A stretch of DNA of 64,000 nucleotides from Chondrus crispus (taxonomy: Eukaryota; Rhodophyta; Florideophyceae; Gigartinales; Gigartinaceae). This document shows, piece after piece, positions 21,647 to 33,772 of the stretch. Positions within the stretch are counted from its first letter, which is position 1; each line of letters begins with the position of its first letter. Under the pieces are notes generated by a model. That model had not been told where the DNA came from, did no database searches, and saw only the letters and a program-made list of their open reading frames with translations. Location of the stretch: positions 124,001-188,000 of the forward strand of contig NW_005179343.1 of assembly GCF_000350225.1 (NCBI RefSeq), written 5' to 3'. Made by a program: the position numbers and the translations under genes.

Positions 21647-22179
21647 TACACGTGTCAAAATAGTTTCAACTGTACACGTGGACGATCTCATAGCCCACGG
21701 TGTAGCCGCTGAAACATATGGCCTCACGTGGGCACATTTAATTAAAACATATGAAAATATTGACAGTTTCTGCTCATTCGAATTTCCTTTTGCGTCTGCA
21801 AAGAGCCCGAAGAGCGTCCTCGGGGCGTGCCCCCTAAATCGCACAAGGCCATAGACAATTGAACAACGGACAAAATGCATAAAATCAACTGAAAATCTAA
21901 CAATCAAGCCGCCATGCCAGTATTTCGCACAAAGGGTTACTGTAAAAAGCGTCATAAGTCTGCAATGGTGGCCCGCACGGCCTAAACAGTTCCAAAAAAT
22001 AGCAAATGAGCGGTTCTTTTGCTTGGGAAACAAAATTTGAAATCCTGAGTCGAACACCATGGCTCCCAAATGCTCATCACGAGCAATTCCAGTGTCTCTA
22101 CAGATTGCCGATGGGAATATTTTCTGTTCCTTGATGGCGAACCACCACTAAGTCCAATTACTCCCTTGACCCATCAACC
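21647..22179. other. Spacer before the pogo relic
   Basis: No gene. It probably includes the left part of the pogo element at 22180, but I could not find matching terminal repeats. Confidence 0.35.
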
Positions 22180-23712
22180 ATGACAAAACGCCAGCGTCGA
22201 GAGACTCGAGAAAAACAGATGTTGGACGCCGCCTATGTGGCGACGGACCAGGGAGTCACTCGACGACAGGCTGCTCGAATTGCGAAACTTCCACTCTCTA
22301 CGTTCCAATATCGCCCGGACCGACGCCATAGTCCTCCAACCAAAACACGCACGCTGCTCACCGAAGAAGAAGAAAAAAAGATTGTAAGTGTGTTGAAGCG
22401 ATTCTCAAACCGTGGACACCCACTGACACGAGATAATCTTACTGACACAGTAGAACTTTTAGTTCGGGCCATGCCGTTCGAACGGCGTTCCAAGCTCCCA
22501 TCTGTTAACTGTCGCCCCGAAAAGAAATTTGTTCGCCTCTTTACAGCACGCCATATTGCTCAAATTAAGCTTGGAAAGGCGAAACCACAAGAACCTGTCC
22601 GATGGGCTGCGACAAATGCTGACGTCTTGACAACACATTTGCGCAAATCGAAGCGCTCATGAAAGATCATAATATAGATGCAGAACGCTTGGCAAATTTG
22701 GATGAGTCCGGATGTTCCCTGGAGCGAGGAACTGGAACTAACCGCATGTCAACCTATATTACCTGATACACACTTCCGCAACAACGAGCTCCCAAATTTA
22801 AAAATGTTAAGAGAGTGACAATCATGCCAGTTATATTTTCCAATGGGGATACTGCCAATCCCTTGTTTGTTGTCGAAGTCTGCTCGTTAATGTATCGTAT
22901 CATCGATGTAAGCAACCGGGACGTTTGTGAGTCGCTTGCCGATTGTATTCCTCGTGGTGCATACATCACAGCACGCGCAGAGGTGTCCGAAATGGACAAA
23001 AAAAATTCAGACAATGGGCTACACGGTTTGTCAAGGAGGTAGCGGACTTGACGCAGGATGGGCGTAAAGTACTCCTGCTGTACGATGGTTACAGAATTCA
23101 CATGGGAATAGAAGTATTAGAAACACTCGAAAAGGGAGGAGTAATCGCATATGCTCTTCCCTCGCACACGAGCGGGTCTACTCAACCGCTGGATGTTGGG
23201 CTATTTGGACCATTTAAGCACCATCTAAACAAGTAAATTTGCGCTACGTCGACTACAATAACTGCAAGTGAGCTGGACAAGTTTGACTTCCTCAAACCGA
23301 TGCGTGAGGCGTACGAGGCGTGGTTCACACGTGCGAATATAATCTCTGCTTTTGAAAAGGCCGGTTTGTGGCCTGTAGATCCTCACAGACTGTTAAGAAC
23401 CCCACGACCGTACAGTTCCGAAGACGCTTCCCGCATTTTATCAGTGAAAGAAATGGAGGAAATGCTTGAGCTAACACGGAAGACACCATCGGTTTGAGAC
23501 CAAAAGTTTCAAAGTGTGGCTATTTGGACACATCTAAGGGGCTGAGTCTATGCAGTCAAGAGGCGATGAAGCTCTTCAAAGAACAGGAGGAGAGGAAACG
23601 CAGTACGAATGCGCGCAAACTTCTTTATGCTGCAGATAAAAGTGCTCGTGAAGCGCTCGCCGTGGAGAGAGTGCGGCGAGAGCGGGTCAAGTTTGAGCAA
23701 AGGAAGCTTTAG
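22180..23712 (+). pseudogene. pogo/Tigger-like transposase relic
   Basis: The N terminus (22180-22662) holds a Psq-type helix-turn-helix (VTRRQAARIAKLPLSTFQYR) and the start of a CENP-B-type domain. The DDE_1 core is spread over other frames: NLDESG (first Asp, near 22695), LLLYDGYRIHM (second Asp, near 23080) and TQPLDVGLFGPFKHHL (third Asp, near 23190), then EKAGLWPVDPHRLL near 23350. At least three frame changes and several stops (for example 23236 and 23497) separate the parts. It is a distant relative of the better preserved copy at 37098-38801, with the same motif order, and cannot be functional. Confidence 0.85.
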
Positions 23713-24486
23713 TCTCGAGTGAAAAGGTATGGGGATCCGAACGTGATGCCAAGAACACTGAAAGTGCGTCAGAGCTTAGCGGTGAGGCGCAAGCTTGAAT
23801 TCAAGGTGGCGACCGAGTCTTGTTCTTCTTTGCATCAATGAAAAATAAATGTAGCGGCTTGATCTCGTCAGTTGAGATGGAAAATTTCAGTTAAAAATTG
23901 TGGCTTCTGGTTATGACTCTGCGTTCAAGACAGAGTGGTATCTTGCCTCTGATTGAAGGTGAACTTGGTGCGAGGGGGACTCAATGTAAATATCGCTGAC
24001 GAATAAATCGGCGTGACGCTGGAACTGGATCTGGCGCAGTTCTTTCTGCGATGTATGAGTTGGAAAGGCGAGGTCGTGGAACGTTTCCTTCGTATTTTAT
24101 TATTAAAATGTTTGATATCGTTCAGATTAGGGGGACTCCCCGAGTACGTAGCCACTGTTGCCACCAAGCAGTGGGATAGCTACGTACAGTACCTCAAGTA
24201 TTGCAGTTGCGTGAAAGCCCTTTGAGTTTGGGGAATATCAGTAGAAAATTAAACTAAGTGTGCAAATAATGCAGAAACGCAGATTATAGCATAAGTTGTG
24301 CATCATATCTGCAATTGCGAGTCAACTTTCAAAAACGGAAAAGCCCGCCTTTTTGTGAGATATGCCTCGCAGTTTCAGTCTACTCAAACTAAACACTATA
24401 AAATGGAACAACTGCGCAGTTGATATAGAAAACCCACTTCTTGCAGCTGCTCCTCATTTCTCCCACTCCATTTACTATTTCAAAAA

Positions 24487-25577
24487 ATGAATCCCTCCCG
24501 CGCTGTTCAGGCTCTTTCGGATATCACCAACCGACACGTCAATGAAATCGTCGATCACATTGATGACGACGTGGTCGCCAGCAATGATAAGAACGACTCC
24601 AATTGTCCGATTTACGATGACACGTTTTACAATGACAGAGGTTCTCAATTTATTAAGGCAATGTGTAATTTTGATTCCTCTCAATTCTTCGAACTATGGG
24701 TTACGATTGAAGACTACGTGTCAAAGAATTGGAATGTTGGCAGAGGTAAAAGAACACAGTACAAGGCCCAGGATGTTCTCTTTATGACACTTACTGTACT
24801 CAAGCATGGTCAGCAATGGAACTTTACAGCTCGTCTATTTTCTGTTAAATGTTCTACTTTCGAACTTTTAATAACTGGATTTCTACGTATGATATCAGAA
24901 AAAATGTATGATGTGTGGCACGCGTCGAGGAAAAATGGACAATGGCCAAGTGTCGTCTGGAGGACCGGGTGTTTTCGAATTTTGAATACGCCAGATATGC
25001 TGTCGACGTCACTTTTCAGCAGAGCAATCGTCCAAGTTGAAATATATCAGAGGGGAAGCCATACTTCTCCGGTAAGCATAAGCTGTATGGGTACAAAGTG
25101 GAAGTTTCGGTACTTCCTACTGGTCTTGCAACTGGGTGCACGGAGCACTATCCGGGCTCCGTGTCGGATCTGGAGATATTTCGTCGTAATAGACCCTTTC
25201 ATGAGCAGGCATCTAAAAAGGGGTTACGTGATTTGCGGTTTACAGATGAGGGACGATTAAGCGAATTTATGGATGACTACTGGGCCATACTGGCGGACAA
25301 GGCATATCAAGGTGCAGCCGAAGATCTACGTGTGGTGCACCCAGTGCGAACTCCGGCACGTTTAACGCTGTCATTGGATGACGTGGACTAAAATCGCCAA
25401 GTATCTTCTGATCGTGTCATAATAGAAAACTACTTTGGGAGAATGTGCAGTTTATGGACTGTACTCTCTCATAATTGGCGCTGGGGAGAGGGATTGTACG
25501 AGCACGTGTTCAAAGCGTGCCTAGCGTTGACCAATCTGAGTGTCAGGGCCCGCCCTCTCCGCTTCGAGGACGGGTAG
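24487..25577 (+). pseudogene. Harbinger/ISL2EU-type transposase relic
   Basis: The first part (24487 to about 24920) reads WNVGRGKRTQYKAQDVLFMT and LKHGQQWNFTARLF, the N-terminal region of DDE_Tnp_4-type transposases. After a frame change near 24920-25100 the core continues in another register: GCTEHYPGSVSDLEIF, then ILADKAYQGAAEDLRVVHP (second Asp region). A stop at 25389-25391 precedes VIIENYFGRMCSLWTVLSHN (the Glu motif). The final stop is at 25575-25577. At least one frame change and one nonsense codon make it a pseudogene. It belongs to a different subfamily from the intact element at 8397-9737. Terminal repeats were not found. Confidence 0.8.
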
Positions 25578-26319
25578 CACAGCACTGGTTTACGTAGTCG
25601 CCTACGGGCCATATCAACTAGTCAGATGCGAAAGAGGCGCCGTGTACACGTTGAAAACACAGAAAATCCCCGCGTTCGCATGTCTAGTGGCACGCGTCGT
25701 GCAATGTTTGATGACAGTGACGCGGAGTAGGGAGGTGTTACGTGCGCATCTCCTTCCATTTACGGGGTTTGTTTTAGAGTACTGTTGCGGAACGGCACGT
25801 GGATACGTGTAAAACTGGACTGCGAACCGAAATGTGGATACGCACCACCTGGGTAGGGAACCGAAACGCAAGAGTCCGACAGGAGCGGGGGAAGAGGGGG
25901 TGTAGTCGACGCCACCGGAGCGTGGCGAAAGGAAAGGGGGTGATGTGAGGCGGCGGTGGAGAGACAGGGACGATGGACGAGGAAGCAAGGGAGACAGGGA
26001 TAGAGAGCTTCTCGCAGGGAGTAGAGAGTACTTAAGCACGCCCTCCGGAAGATAGAAGGGGGGGAGACAGCGAACAGTCAGGAAGTAAAGAGTTTGGGTG
26101 GATGCCCTCATTGAACTGGTCGCGAGTGCCACGCGGTTGGGATAACCGCAACAGTACTGTACTGGTAATGCATTGTGTTCTCTTCGATTTTAATCAATAA
26201 TGTGGTAAAGCCACTGTACTGCACATTTCCTAGTGAATTACGATTTTACTGTGTAGATATGAATTTGGTGCGCGCAAACTGGTTTTCTACTGTACATGCG
26301 CATCTACAGACAGATACTA
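25578..26319. other. Gene-free stretch
   Basis: Nothing supportable. It includes a purine-rich tract near 25840-26080 on the plus strand. Confidence 0.4.
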
Positions 26320-26993
26320 CAGAGAAAAATCTCGATACAGGGACCCCTAAGGTGGCGACCCGGAAAGGCCATTAGGGTCACTGTACCGGTGGGGGTCACT
26401 GTACTGGAGCTGGATGCAGGTGCCCCGCAACGGCCCCAAACAAAGGGGTGAAGTCCAGCTGACAGAGCTGACAACTTAAAAAGCTAATAAAACTGGGGCC
26501 TGCACCCATCTGATGCAGCTCAAAGCTGGCGCGAAACTCAAATAGTCTTGAAAGTAGCCAAAAAACAACCTTTGTGTCACCAACAACGAGCTGAGGGCCA
26601 TCCAAAAACTGCCTTCTCGCTACCGCGAAGGCCACTGACGTAAGCCCTGACATCAGCATCGAGTACGACACTGTGTCATACTCATTGAGATAGAGAACAT
26701 TGTTGGCTATCGCAAGCGCTCTCGTCGTCAGTCAACAGTCGACTCATTTTTTCCGAGCTCGTCACGTGAGTGACCTTACAAATTTTAATTAAAAATATAC
26801 TTTTCTACAGTGACCCACTGCAAATACGGGTCACTCAACAGGAAAGGTCACTGTAGTGAGGGGGTCACTGTAGAAAACGAAAGTGGGCTTTTTGAGCACA
26901 CAGGGCAATGGTGGCAAGAATTTTCTGGCCATCGGTCACTGTACCGAGGGGGGTCACTGTCACGAGCGGTCACTGTATCGAGAGTTTTCTCTG
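26320..26993. mobile_element. TA-flanked MITE (Tc1/mariner/pogo type)
   Basis: A 674-bp element. The left end CAGAGAAAAATCTCGATACA and the reversed right end CAGAGAAAACTCTCGATACA match at 19 of 20 bases, and similarity continues into GACC. It is flanked by TA at 26318-26319 and 26994-26995. Multiple subterminal copies of GGTCACTGTA lie in both ends, a plausible transposase-binding array. There is no internal gene. CAG ends plus a TA duplication fit the Tc1/mariner/pogo superfamily. Confidence 0.78.
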
Positions 26994-27240
26994 TATTATT
27001 ATTATTTGTTTTTGCGCATTTCATCATCACTCGCCGTTTGGCTCTAGCGAACAATGAGAAGGGCTGAACCTTTTTCTAACACGCCAAAACGGTATCATTT
27101 TTCAAGATTTGCCTAATTGCGAAATACTGCAAAAACATTCAAAAAACATCCTCGCTAGAGTGGCCGACAATCACAAAACAAGTGGCCATCGAGGTCTGGA
27201 CGAGCGAACTAGCGCCCATGTTTGGCGGTAATATCCCTAG

Positions 27241-30042
27241 TGTCTAGGTGACAAATGACCTCATATGAGGTCAGTTTTTAAGCGGGCTTTTGCAATTCGA
27301 ATAATTGTAGAAATTTATCGCTACTGTAGTGAAAAGCTTAAGACTAGAGTACTAAACGTTGGCAAACCAGAAAACATTCAATTCCGTATCTCATTCTTCC
27401 CTAATCAACACTTTCGTCTTCCTCTTCCCTAAATTTCTTCAAAATGGTGAGCGTCAATGATCCTCGAATTATTGCAGGTAACCGCGTCTACACTCGTGTA
27501 AGATTGGTCACAGCTCAGAGTAAATGTCGTGGCATGTATGGAGCCGCCTGGAAGATCAAGTTGGTCACGGGAACTGTCATTGGCATGAAAACTGACAAAG
27601 TGAAGGGTCGCAGTGTCACTTCAGTCAGGGCTAAATGGGAATTATCAGATGGCTTCAAGGAAGTCAGGCTTCGCATAGCTAACATCAAGGCTGGTGAAGT
27701 GATGGACCTGATCGATGACGACCCTGAAGATCATATCCATCAAGAAACTGAACATTATGCGCGATCGGAGCCTACACAGGACCACGTGACGCCACTGGAA
27801 GGAGCACTCAGCCTGAGTACGAGGATCTCCGAGAGTGACGAAATGGATTCTCAAGATGGACTCATGAATGTCCACGACCGGGCCTGGAATCGTGAGGAAA
27901 TCACGATGCATTTAAATGGTATGATACCGCCGACAAGATGGAAGGTGATTGGACCGATTGATGAGATTATATCCCGTGGTCACAGTCCATCTCAAATGCA
28001 TCCCATGGACTACTTCATGTGGATGTTCCCACAGGAGCACTTAGCGTTAATGGTTTCTTACACCAACGATGGAATGGAATGAAGGAGACTTTGCTTGACT
28101 ACAAGAGGTGAAATTTTAAAGTTTTTCGGGGTGCTAATCCTTATAACTCGGATTGAATTCAGCACCAGAAGGTCTCTTTGGAGCTCACAGGAAACCAGCA
28201 AATATCTCCCGCAATCTCAATTCGGAAACATCATGGCCCGCAGAAGATTCGAGGAGCTTCGTCAGAATGTCACATTCAGCTTTCCAGCTGTCTCAAATGA
28301 CAGATGGGGTATGATCAGGGACTTTATGGTCGCAATCAATGATCACAGAGCATCACATGTGATTCCATCACAGAACACCTGCGTTGATGAGAGTATGTCA
28401 CGCTGGTATGGACTTGGAGGAGATTGGATTGAAACCGGTCTTCCTCATTATGTTGCCATGGACCGAAAACCCGAGAATGGCTATGAGTTGAAGACTGCTG
28501 CATGTGGAAAAAGTGGAATCATAATAAGAATTGAGAACGTCGTCTCAGCTGAGGAGACTTCTTAAAAGGATTTTGAAAGTGACCACTTACACGGAACCGC
28601 AGTGACTTGTTACAGCCATGGTTTCACACCAATCGTGTTGTCTGCGCGGATTCGTACTTTGCTTCTGTCCGCACGGCTGAATCACTTTATGAGAAAGGTC
28701 TTAGATTCACAGGTGTGGTGAAGACATCTACCAAGAAATATCCGGTGAAATATCTATCTCATCTGGAGATTGCTAAAAAGGGAGAGCACGTCACACTAGT
28801 TTCGAAGCCGGTGGCCGGACCTCACCTTATGGCAGTGGTGTGGGTGGACCGAGACCGTAGATCTTTTATTAATTCTGTCGGAACATCCAACGAAGGAACT
28901 CCAATCTACCGCGATAGATGGCGTACACGTCATGGCGTGACAAGAAAAGAGGAATTGTCTATCTGTATTCCCTCAGTCTGCGAGCAGTATTATGAAACTT
29001 GCTCTCAGATTGACCGCCACTGCAGACCTCGTCAGGATGATCTCGGCTTGGAAAAGAAGTTCGAAGTCAAGGAGTGGTCTATGCGTGTCAACACTTTTTT
29101 ATTGGCCATTTGCATTGTGGATGCATGGAAACTGTATGCAGGTGCAAAAGGAGATGGTTCTAAGATGTCTCCAAATCAGTTTTATTGTGAGCTTGCTGAC
29201 CAGTTGATTGATAACAAATATGATCGTATATCGTTACGTCAGCGAGAATCAGACAGTGCTGTTGAAGATGAAGATGTTGGGTTTGGCAGTGGAATTGGTA
29301 CTCACCTAACTCCAACCACTCGCAAGCGGAAACGCGCATCCGGCGAGGAGACTTGTGCTCTTTATCAATCCAGATGCAGTATCTGCAAAGGTACAAAAAA
29401 GTCAAAGTTTATTTGCTCAGCCTGCAAGGTATATTTTGACAAAGAAGTATACCTATGTCATCACCAGACTGCGCGTGACTGTTTTAAGAAACATGTCGAC
29501 GAACGACACGATCTTACTTACAAAGGTAAGCACTACTAGTGCTTAAGGCGTTCTCGGCCATTAAAACTAACTAAATTGGTCAGCATTTGAGTAATAGAGC
29601 AAAAGAGATAAAAACTCCTTTTGCCCCCTATGGTTCTATCCTGCGTCTAAAGACTTGCTTGGAAGACCTGTAGCCGTGTCGGAATGCCCCTTTATGAGAT
29701 ATCACCGTATTCAATCTCATGTTCGAGTGGGCGCTATAAAGCGTCCTGGGCTGCAGGTCACGAACAAGAACCATCGAGATCCCCGAAGGGATTTTTCGAC
29801 CACGAAAGTGCTCAGCGAGGAGTTGAACCCCGGCCTCTAAGACTCAGCGATCCTCGCAGACCACTGAGCTGGCTTTTCAGTTACTAACTAGTCGTTTATA
29901 GTCGTCTTTATAGTCGTTCAAAGTTCTACTTCGTAAAAATTGTGCTCCTTTTGTTCTATACTTGGGAAAATCTTAAATGTTGTTTAAATTTTACTGTAGA
30001 GCATTTGACCTCATATGAGGCAAATTGCCGGTCGTCTAGACA
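27241..30042 (+). mobile_element. piggyBac-like transposon, copy 2
   Basis: A 2802-bp element with left end TGTCTAGGTGACAAATG and right end CCGGTCGTCTAGACA, flanked by CTAG at 27237-27240 and 30043-30046. It is the longer relative of copy 1 (7304-12490) and keeps the 5' part that copy 1 lost. Subterminal CCTCATATGAGG palindromes lie inside both ends. It is inserted at the CTAG inside the terminal CCCTAGTAC of the YqaJ element, two bases from the end of that element. Confidence 0.87.
27444..29539 (+). pseudogene. piggyBac-like transposase, copy 2
   Basis: Starts at the ATG at 27444 (MVSVNDPRIIAGNRVYTRVR). All three catalytic Asp motifs are visible: CVDESMSRWYG (near 28385), CADSYFASV (near 28650) and WVDRDRRSF (near 28850). 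The C terminus (about 29360-29515) is a cysteine-rich zinc domain (RCSICKGTKKSKF, CSACKVYF, CHHQTARDC). Two in-frame stops split it: TGA at 28080-28082 and TAA at 28563-28565. A 7-base deletion relative to copy 1 near 28605 changes the register of the last third. Both stops also occur in copy 1. The piggyBac family (DDE_Tnp_1_7) is clear, but the gene cannot make one full-length product by standard translation. Confidence 0.88.
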
Positions 30043-30056
30043 CTAGTACACGTTTT

Positions 30057-30289
30057 AAATGCGCACTTGAGTGCGCAAATCATTTGAACACACGTAGTTC
30101 ACGCGTTGTGAGGCTTAAGAGTTTGAAACTTCTGGAGACAATAGAAGACATGTGCCACTACCACTATGCCAAGTTTCCATGAAGGAATATAATTTTCTGT
30201 CGCTATGAACGGCTTCGAGAAACAGTCATTTTGCAGCCAACATCTACGTCCAAATTTATCAAATGCGCACGCACTTTAGTGAGCATTTG
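30057..30289. repeat. Subterminal palindromic repeats, left end of YqaJ element
   Basis: Two copies of a near-palindrome, AAATGCGCACTTGAGTGCGC (from 30057) and AAATGCGCACGCACTTTAGT followed by GAGCATTTG (30261-30289, with a 4-base insertion), correspond in inverted orientation to the repeats at the right end. They are probable transposase-binding sites. Confidence 0.75.
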
Positions 30290-30416
30290 AATTTATTTTG
30301 TAGTACTGATTTCGCAGGTTCGGCATACCCTCAGCGCTGCCCTCACTCTTCGCACGTACCAGGCTCTTACTCTTCCCTAATTGTGCCCGTCTACACCACT
30401 GTAGTCCTTGCTACGC

Positions 30417-33400
30417 TTATAAAGAACTGGCTCCTCCATCCCTCGGCTTCAGCTTCTTTGATTCATGCCAGATGCTCCAGCAGCTCTTACGCTGCCCATT
30501 GTGTACTCTGGTACAAAGAGGTGCATCACAGGCAGTGCAAATAAAGGTTGTTCTATGTCGCTTTGCCCCAGATTTACCGCTGCCACAAAAGCAGCAATAC
30601 TTCGGTGTCCCTGGTAGCCGCCTTTGTTTATGTGGGTGAACGTGCAGACGCAACTTAATCCTGTCCGACGTGTTAAAAAATATAAGCCGCTTTCCCCGAC
30701 GCTTTCGTGCCAAGGCAAAAAGTCGAGCTGCCTCAGCATCAGTGACTTTCTCAGTGTCGTCTTCTTGCCGACTTTTCTCCTTTTCCAGTTGGTCCGCATA
30801 CACCAGCAACTCTTGTCAAACATCAAAGACAAAATCTGCAAGACTCTGAACATTTTTAAGGCGTGAAGATAGTGGTCAAGGTCTACAAAGGCTTCCGCGG
30901 TTTGAAGCAAATGTTCTACTTGGGCCATTCTCCACGCAATAAATGCATTTACAGCCAACGACTTGAATGTCTGTGACACAATTTTTTGCTCCCATGCGAC
31001 CGCAGATGTCGATGAGCGAAGTATCGACAGCGCCTGTGTGCTACCATCGACTCCGCCTTTCGTCTTCGAATAAAGACTTTGAGCGGCATGCTTGAACAGT
31101 TTGAGAGGCGGAAATGCGCACTTCTCTTTCACGTACTTGTTCATCGTCCTCCAGAAAGGAAAGAGCTCCTCAATAGTACGGCAAGAGTTTCTGTCCGCAA
31201 AATGGGGTACCTGTGGTTCCTCATTGTGTGCCCAGGCAATAGATGACTCCAGACGTCTCCGCAAGGCTTCGATACAAATGTGTAAAGTATCAGCACTACA
31301 CTGTACGACCAAAATGTACGTGATTCCAACCTCAGCCGCAGACACACAGACTAGATAGTGCACTGATAGCACCAGCAGTTGATGAAGTACCTGTCCCATG
31401 TGTTCCGTTGGAACGTATTTCTTCCATGTGGCATCTCCAACTCTGCAAGTTTTTACATCTACTGTCGCCATGCCGATCGCTCTGTCTAAACTTGATTTTC
31501 CAACGTTGGTCTTGATCTCAACTGATGCGAGCTCAATCGATGAATGGGCAGCTACGTCTTCAGAAATCCCCAGCTGGCCAGTGTCGATGAGTGCGATTCC
31601 ATCCGGCGAGCAAGCCATCCAATCTGCGTCTGCCCTCGAGAGCATACCGCACTCGTACACGGCCTGCACAAATGGTTTAGATGACAGTGCTGAAAACACA
31701 GCCCGCTCGTTCATAGACCCACGCTTCATTGCTTCAGTCGACCGTGAAGCACTAAACCAGGTCCGGGAAAGGGATTTAAGCCGTTCTGATGAAGTTATTT
31801 CGTCAAAACCTTGTCGTTGTGGGAGACCGACGCACTCGCGAACTGTGCTGTCTGCGAGAAGTATGGTCCCGGGACTTGTTCCCGCTAACCGAAATTGTCG
31901 TATGACAAACCAGTCAGCACATCGCTGGCCTACTACAAGAACGGAGCATCTCTGAAGCAACAGATGCTCCACCATGTCTTTGTCACTTGAAGAACTAGGA
32001 GAAGGAGTGACGATTAATCCTTCGTCATCACGGTTGCTGAAAAGCATGTGCGTAACGGGCTCTGTTCTCGGAACCGCCACCCATGTCTCTATAGTCCGAG
32101 CGATAGCAGTCGGGCCGCAGTAAAAAAATCGAAGCACCTTACTAAAATGCTTTGTGCCGTTTTCTCTGACTGCAACAGCGGTAACCTCCGACCGACCCGG
32201 TGTGCGGGAAGTCGAGTGTCCCCGAGAAGATGGTTTTACAGACGTGATAGCAAAAAACGATGCCAGTACAGCTTCCGGGTGGTCATCAATTACAAACTTG
32301 CGCCGACGGTCGAGCTCTGTCCTGCGGGCGCCAATTCCGTTTGTACCATCCATTTCATCCTGTGAACGTCTCTCGCCTGGTCCGATATCCTGCAAGGTCA
32401 CTTGCGCCAGCTGCCCTGCCCCGTCGTTGGAAGTCCCTCGGGCATGAGCAGATGCTGTTTCGTGAGTGTCAAATGCGAGCACAGCGCTTTCGAGTACATC
32501 CTCCTCAATTGCCTGGCCAGAGTCGCTATCTCCTTCTTCTTCGTCTTGCCTATTGACACTGAGGAAGGACTTGCCCACAAACGGATGGCAACGAAACAAA
32601 TGCTGCGGCATTACAAGTATGGATCCAATGCCATGTTGCAGAAGCGTGCGAATCAGTGACTCGCTTCCGTACCCTCTGTCAGCTGTGATCACCAAACCAT
32701 GAAGACATTGCTCCCCTCTGCCCTCTATCAATGTGCGAATAGGCTCGAGAACGTTCGTAGACTGGGATTCGCCTCTCCGACGAAAACGAACTGCAATTGT
32801 TACGCGAAAAAGAGCATCTGCAATCGCATCGGCCGCATGATCTTCACGATCGGCCTTTCTCATGCTCAGTGTCTTGACCTGGTTGTCGCGCGCCCTAGTA
32901 CCGTATAAATCGTCGTCTAGCGTCGCAAAAGTGTGGACGGGTGAAAAAAAGATTTTGCGAGTCATTTCATACGCGGCCTTCTCGAACGCATCTAGATATT
33001 GATTCTCATCCCGCTCCGCGCTCCATGCACTCTCGCCTCTACCCCTACAAGTTTCCGAGTGAGCCAGAATGTTTCTGCTGATGAAGCAGACGCGATGAGT
33101 AGAAGGTAGATTGAAGTTGGGGCGGGTAAACAAGTCAACTGTTTTCTCAAAGCTCAACTCGGTCAGGTGCGATGTAAGCAGAACTGCAACATACCGATAG
33201 AGATCATCGAGACCGATCCGATGTGTTCCGAGATAATGCAGTGCTTTGTGCTCATTCATCCACTTCCTGCACTGTTGCAACAAGTCGTCCATCGGTAAAA
33301 TGACATGCCCAGCCTTTGTTAAATTCACTTCATTTGCAACTGGTGCAGTCCTCAGTTGACTCATCGGCGAAGTACAGAACAAACGCGCCCTCTCCACTAT

Positions 33401-33772
33401 TATGCTCCTTGAAAACTCACTTTCGAGCATGACCCCGTGGGATGCCGGTTTTCGCAAGCGCCATCCCTTGGAAGGGTCTTCAAAAGTCGAATCCCTGCGA
33501 CCTCCGGCGGCCCCTCTTCCCCGACCACGCACGCTTCCAAACCCTCGCCCTCTTACACGCCCCATCCTACGACATCGAACACGCCTCGAGCCTTGCCCTC
33601 GCCCACGCCCTGAGCCCTGCCCTCGCCCACGCCCTGAGCCTCGTCTACGACTTCTAAATTGTCCTTGGTCATCCTGCCCCCCATCTTGATTCTCTCCAGA
33701 TGCTGGAAAATCATCCGCATGGGAAGAAGGAGCGACATAATCTGCAGGTACGTCTCTTATTACCGCTGCCAT
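30417..33772 (-). CDS. piggyBac-like transposase fused to YqaJ-type nuclease
   Basis: I start at the first ATG, 33772 (MAAVIRDVPADY). About 1,100 residues. Residues about 35-95 are Arg/Gly repeats (GRGRGQGS units). Residues about 150-390 look like a DDE transposase core: GLDDLYRYVAVLLTSHL, TLDDDLYGTRARDNQVK (first Asp region) and VITADRGYGSESLIRTLLQ (second Asp). Residues about 615-760 match a YqaJ/lambda-exonuclease nuclease: RCADWFVIRQFRLAGT, then NERAVF, CSPDGIALID and SVEIKT, giving the E...D...E-x-K residues of PD-(D/E)XK enzymes. The C-terminal cysteine-rich domain (YCCFCGSGKSG, FICTACDAPLC, SCWSIWHE) is of piggyBac type but lies in the +1 register from about 30815 to 30417, so one base is missing or extra near 30815; otherwise the frame is open. 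The third catalytic Asp is uncertain. Confidence 0.7.

Noticed and set aside
28566-28606. Short intron explaining the TAA in piggyBac copy 2
   Set aside because: In copy 1 the same segment stays in register and reads through as protein-like sequence, so a stop plus a 7-base deletion in copy 2 explains the data better.
31398-32659. Plus-strand frames opposite the YqaJ transposase
   Set aside because: They are antisense shadows of the strongly supported minus-strand gene.
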